From Pseudomonas jinjuensis (GTDB lineage: Bacteria; Pseudomonadota; Gammaproteobacteria; Pseudomonadales; Pseudomonadaceae): a stretch of 64,000 nt of DNA. Below are positions 63,424 to 64,000 of the stretch, one piece after another; the stretch's first letter is position 1, and each line of letters opens with the position of its first letter. The translations under genes and the position numbers were made by a program. The notes below the pieces were generated by a model that was given only the letters and a program-made list of their open reading frames with translations, was not told where the DNA came from and searched no databases. The stretch spans positions 1-64,000 of the forward strand of contig NZ_FNIJ01000025.1 in assembly GCF_900103845.1 (NCBI RefSeq). The letters are read 5' to 3'.

Positions 63424-63930
63424 ATGTCCAGACGAACACTCGAACCCAGGGGCGATTTCGCCGCTGCCAGCCTGATCCGCCGTTTCGCGGCGATGTTCTA
63501 CGACTTCCTGCTCTGCGTCGCGCTGCTGATGGTGGTCACCCTGATCTACCAGCAGGGCATCCTGCGCCTGATCCTCGGTGGCGATCGCCTCAAACAGCTC
63601 GCCGATCAGGGCGGCCTGATCGGCGACCCGCTGCTGTCCAGCCTGCTGTTCCTCAGCCTGTTCGCCTTCTTCGCCAAGTTCTGGACCCACAGCGGCCAGA
63701 CCCTCGGCATGCAGGTCTGGGGCATCCGCGTGCAGAACCCGGACGGCTCGGCCATCAGCCTGATGCAGGCGCTGCTGCGCTTCGTCATCGCCATCGGCTC
63801 CTGGCTGTGCCTGGGCCTCGGCTTCCTGTGGATGCTCTGGGACAAGGACAAGCGCACCTGGCACGACCGCTACTCGGAAAGCGTTGTGGTGCAGATACCC
63901 AAGGCGATCAGGAAGGGACAGGGAAAATGA
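63424..63930 (+). CDS. RDD-family membrane protein
   Basis: A 168-residue protein with the RDD domain: LIRRFAAMFYDFLLCVALLM carries the conserved Arg-Asp pattern of the first helix. Further membrane segments are LLSSLLFLSLFAFFAKFW and LLRFVIAIGSWLCLGLGFLW, with TLGMQVWGIRVQNPDG between and the terminal WMLWDKDKRTWHDRYSES motif. RDD proteins are of uncertain function; some bind or transport ions. It lies just before the neighbourhood where lptG is expected. Confidence 0.88.
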   Translation: MSRRTLEPRGDFAAASLIRRFAAMFYDFLLCVALLMVVTLIYQQGILRLILGGDRLKQLADQGGLIGDPLLSSLLFLSLFAFFAKFWTHSGQTLGMQVWGIRVQNPDGSAISLMQALLRFVIAIGSWLCLGLGFLWMLWDKDKRTWHDRYSESVVVQIPKAIRKGQGK

Positions 63931-63956
63931 AGAAAGCCGGCGATCGCCGGCTTTCT
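63931..63956. terminator. Bidirectional terminator after the RDD gene
   Basis: AGAAAGCCGGCGATCGCCGG followed by CTTTCT is a perfect palindrome flanked by A-rich and T-rich bases, starting directly after the RDD stop codon. Confidence 0.85.
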
Positions 63957-64000
63957 TCATGGGTTCTGCGCAGAGGCGAAGCTCACCCCGCCCGCCTGAG

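Noticed and set aside
63983-64000. Possible 3' end of lptG on the minus strand (codons reading LRRAG then TGA).
   Set aside because: Only five codons are in the window. Synteny makes lptG likely, but the sequence alone cannot support it.

Overview
This window is a GC-rich, gene-dense chromosomal segment from a Pseudomonas species related to P. aeruginosa. Gene order follows the P. aeruginosa hom-thrC to lptG neighbourhood. Abundant REP palindromes and several local differences (no xerD between dsbC and rplS, no oprC between the PepSY and DUF2946 genes, an IS4-type element beside thrC) point to another species, perhaps of the P. nitroreducens/citronellolis branch. That species guess is inference. 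Almost all genes are core housekeeping genes. I see no CRISPR array, prophage, integron or defence system, and no clearly new multi-gene system.

Layout. 1-4.2 kb: end of an IS4-family transposase, then thrC, hom and dsbC on the minus strand. 4.2-7.7 kb: the rplS-trmD-rimM-rpsP operon and ffh. 7.9-10.9 kb: a CcsA/YpjD-like haem-handling membrane protein, a CorB-type transporter and an SGNH hydrolase. 10.9-15.5 kb: purT, a DUF1289 protein, a gamma-carbonic-anhydrase-like protein, two Nudix hydrolases, an L,D-transpeptidase, a NIF3-like protein and a CDGSH iron-sulfur protein. 15.6-23.2 kb: purL, mltF, tadA and a multicopper oxidase. 23.4-28.8 kb: guaA, guaB, xseA and a VanX-type dipeptidase. 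28.9-33.6 kb: an M23 peptidase, two tandem DUF6491 lipoproteins and a copper-related set (PCuAC chaperone, PepSY membrane protein, DUF2946 protein). 33.9-39.2 kb: leuA with a readable leader-peptide attenuator, a small acidic protein, an aldo/keto reductase and an omega-amidase/methionine-aminotransferase pair.

39.4-48.6 kb: der-bamB-yfgM-hisS-ispG-rodZ-pilF-rlmN-ndk, all minus strand. 48.8-56.0 kb: the complete isc operon iscR-S-U-A-hscB-hscA-fdx-iscX, with cysE and trmJ upstream. An IscR type 1 box covers the -35 of the isc promoter. 56.2-64 kb: suhB, a glycine-zipper protein, yajC-secD-secF, tgt, queA, tRNA-Leu(CAA) and an RDD membrane protein.

The themes are translation and RNA modification (TrmD, RimM, RlmN, TrmJ, TadA, Tgt, QueA, HisS), purine synthesis (PurT, PurL, GuaA, GuaB), Fe-S assembly feeding IspG and RlmN, and envelope biogenesis (DsbC, Ffh, SecDF-YajC, BamB, RodZ, PilF). 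The more interesting signals are in the gaps: the leuA attenuator, a terminator between a candidate promoter and hom, REP elements that supply coding sequence or stop codons, a second GGAGGCT-rich intergenic repeat family in three copies, the IS junction inside the thrC terminator, and an unexplained 345-bp gap in the copper locus.
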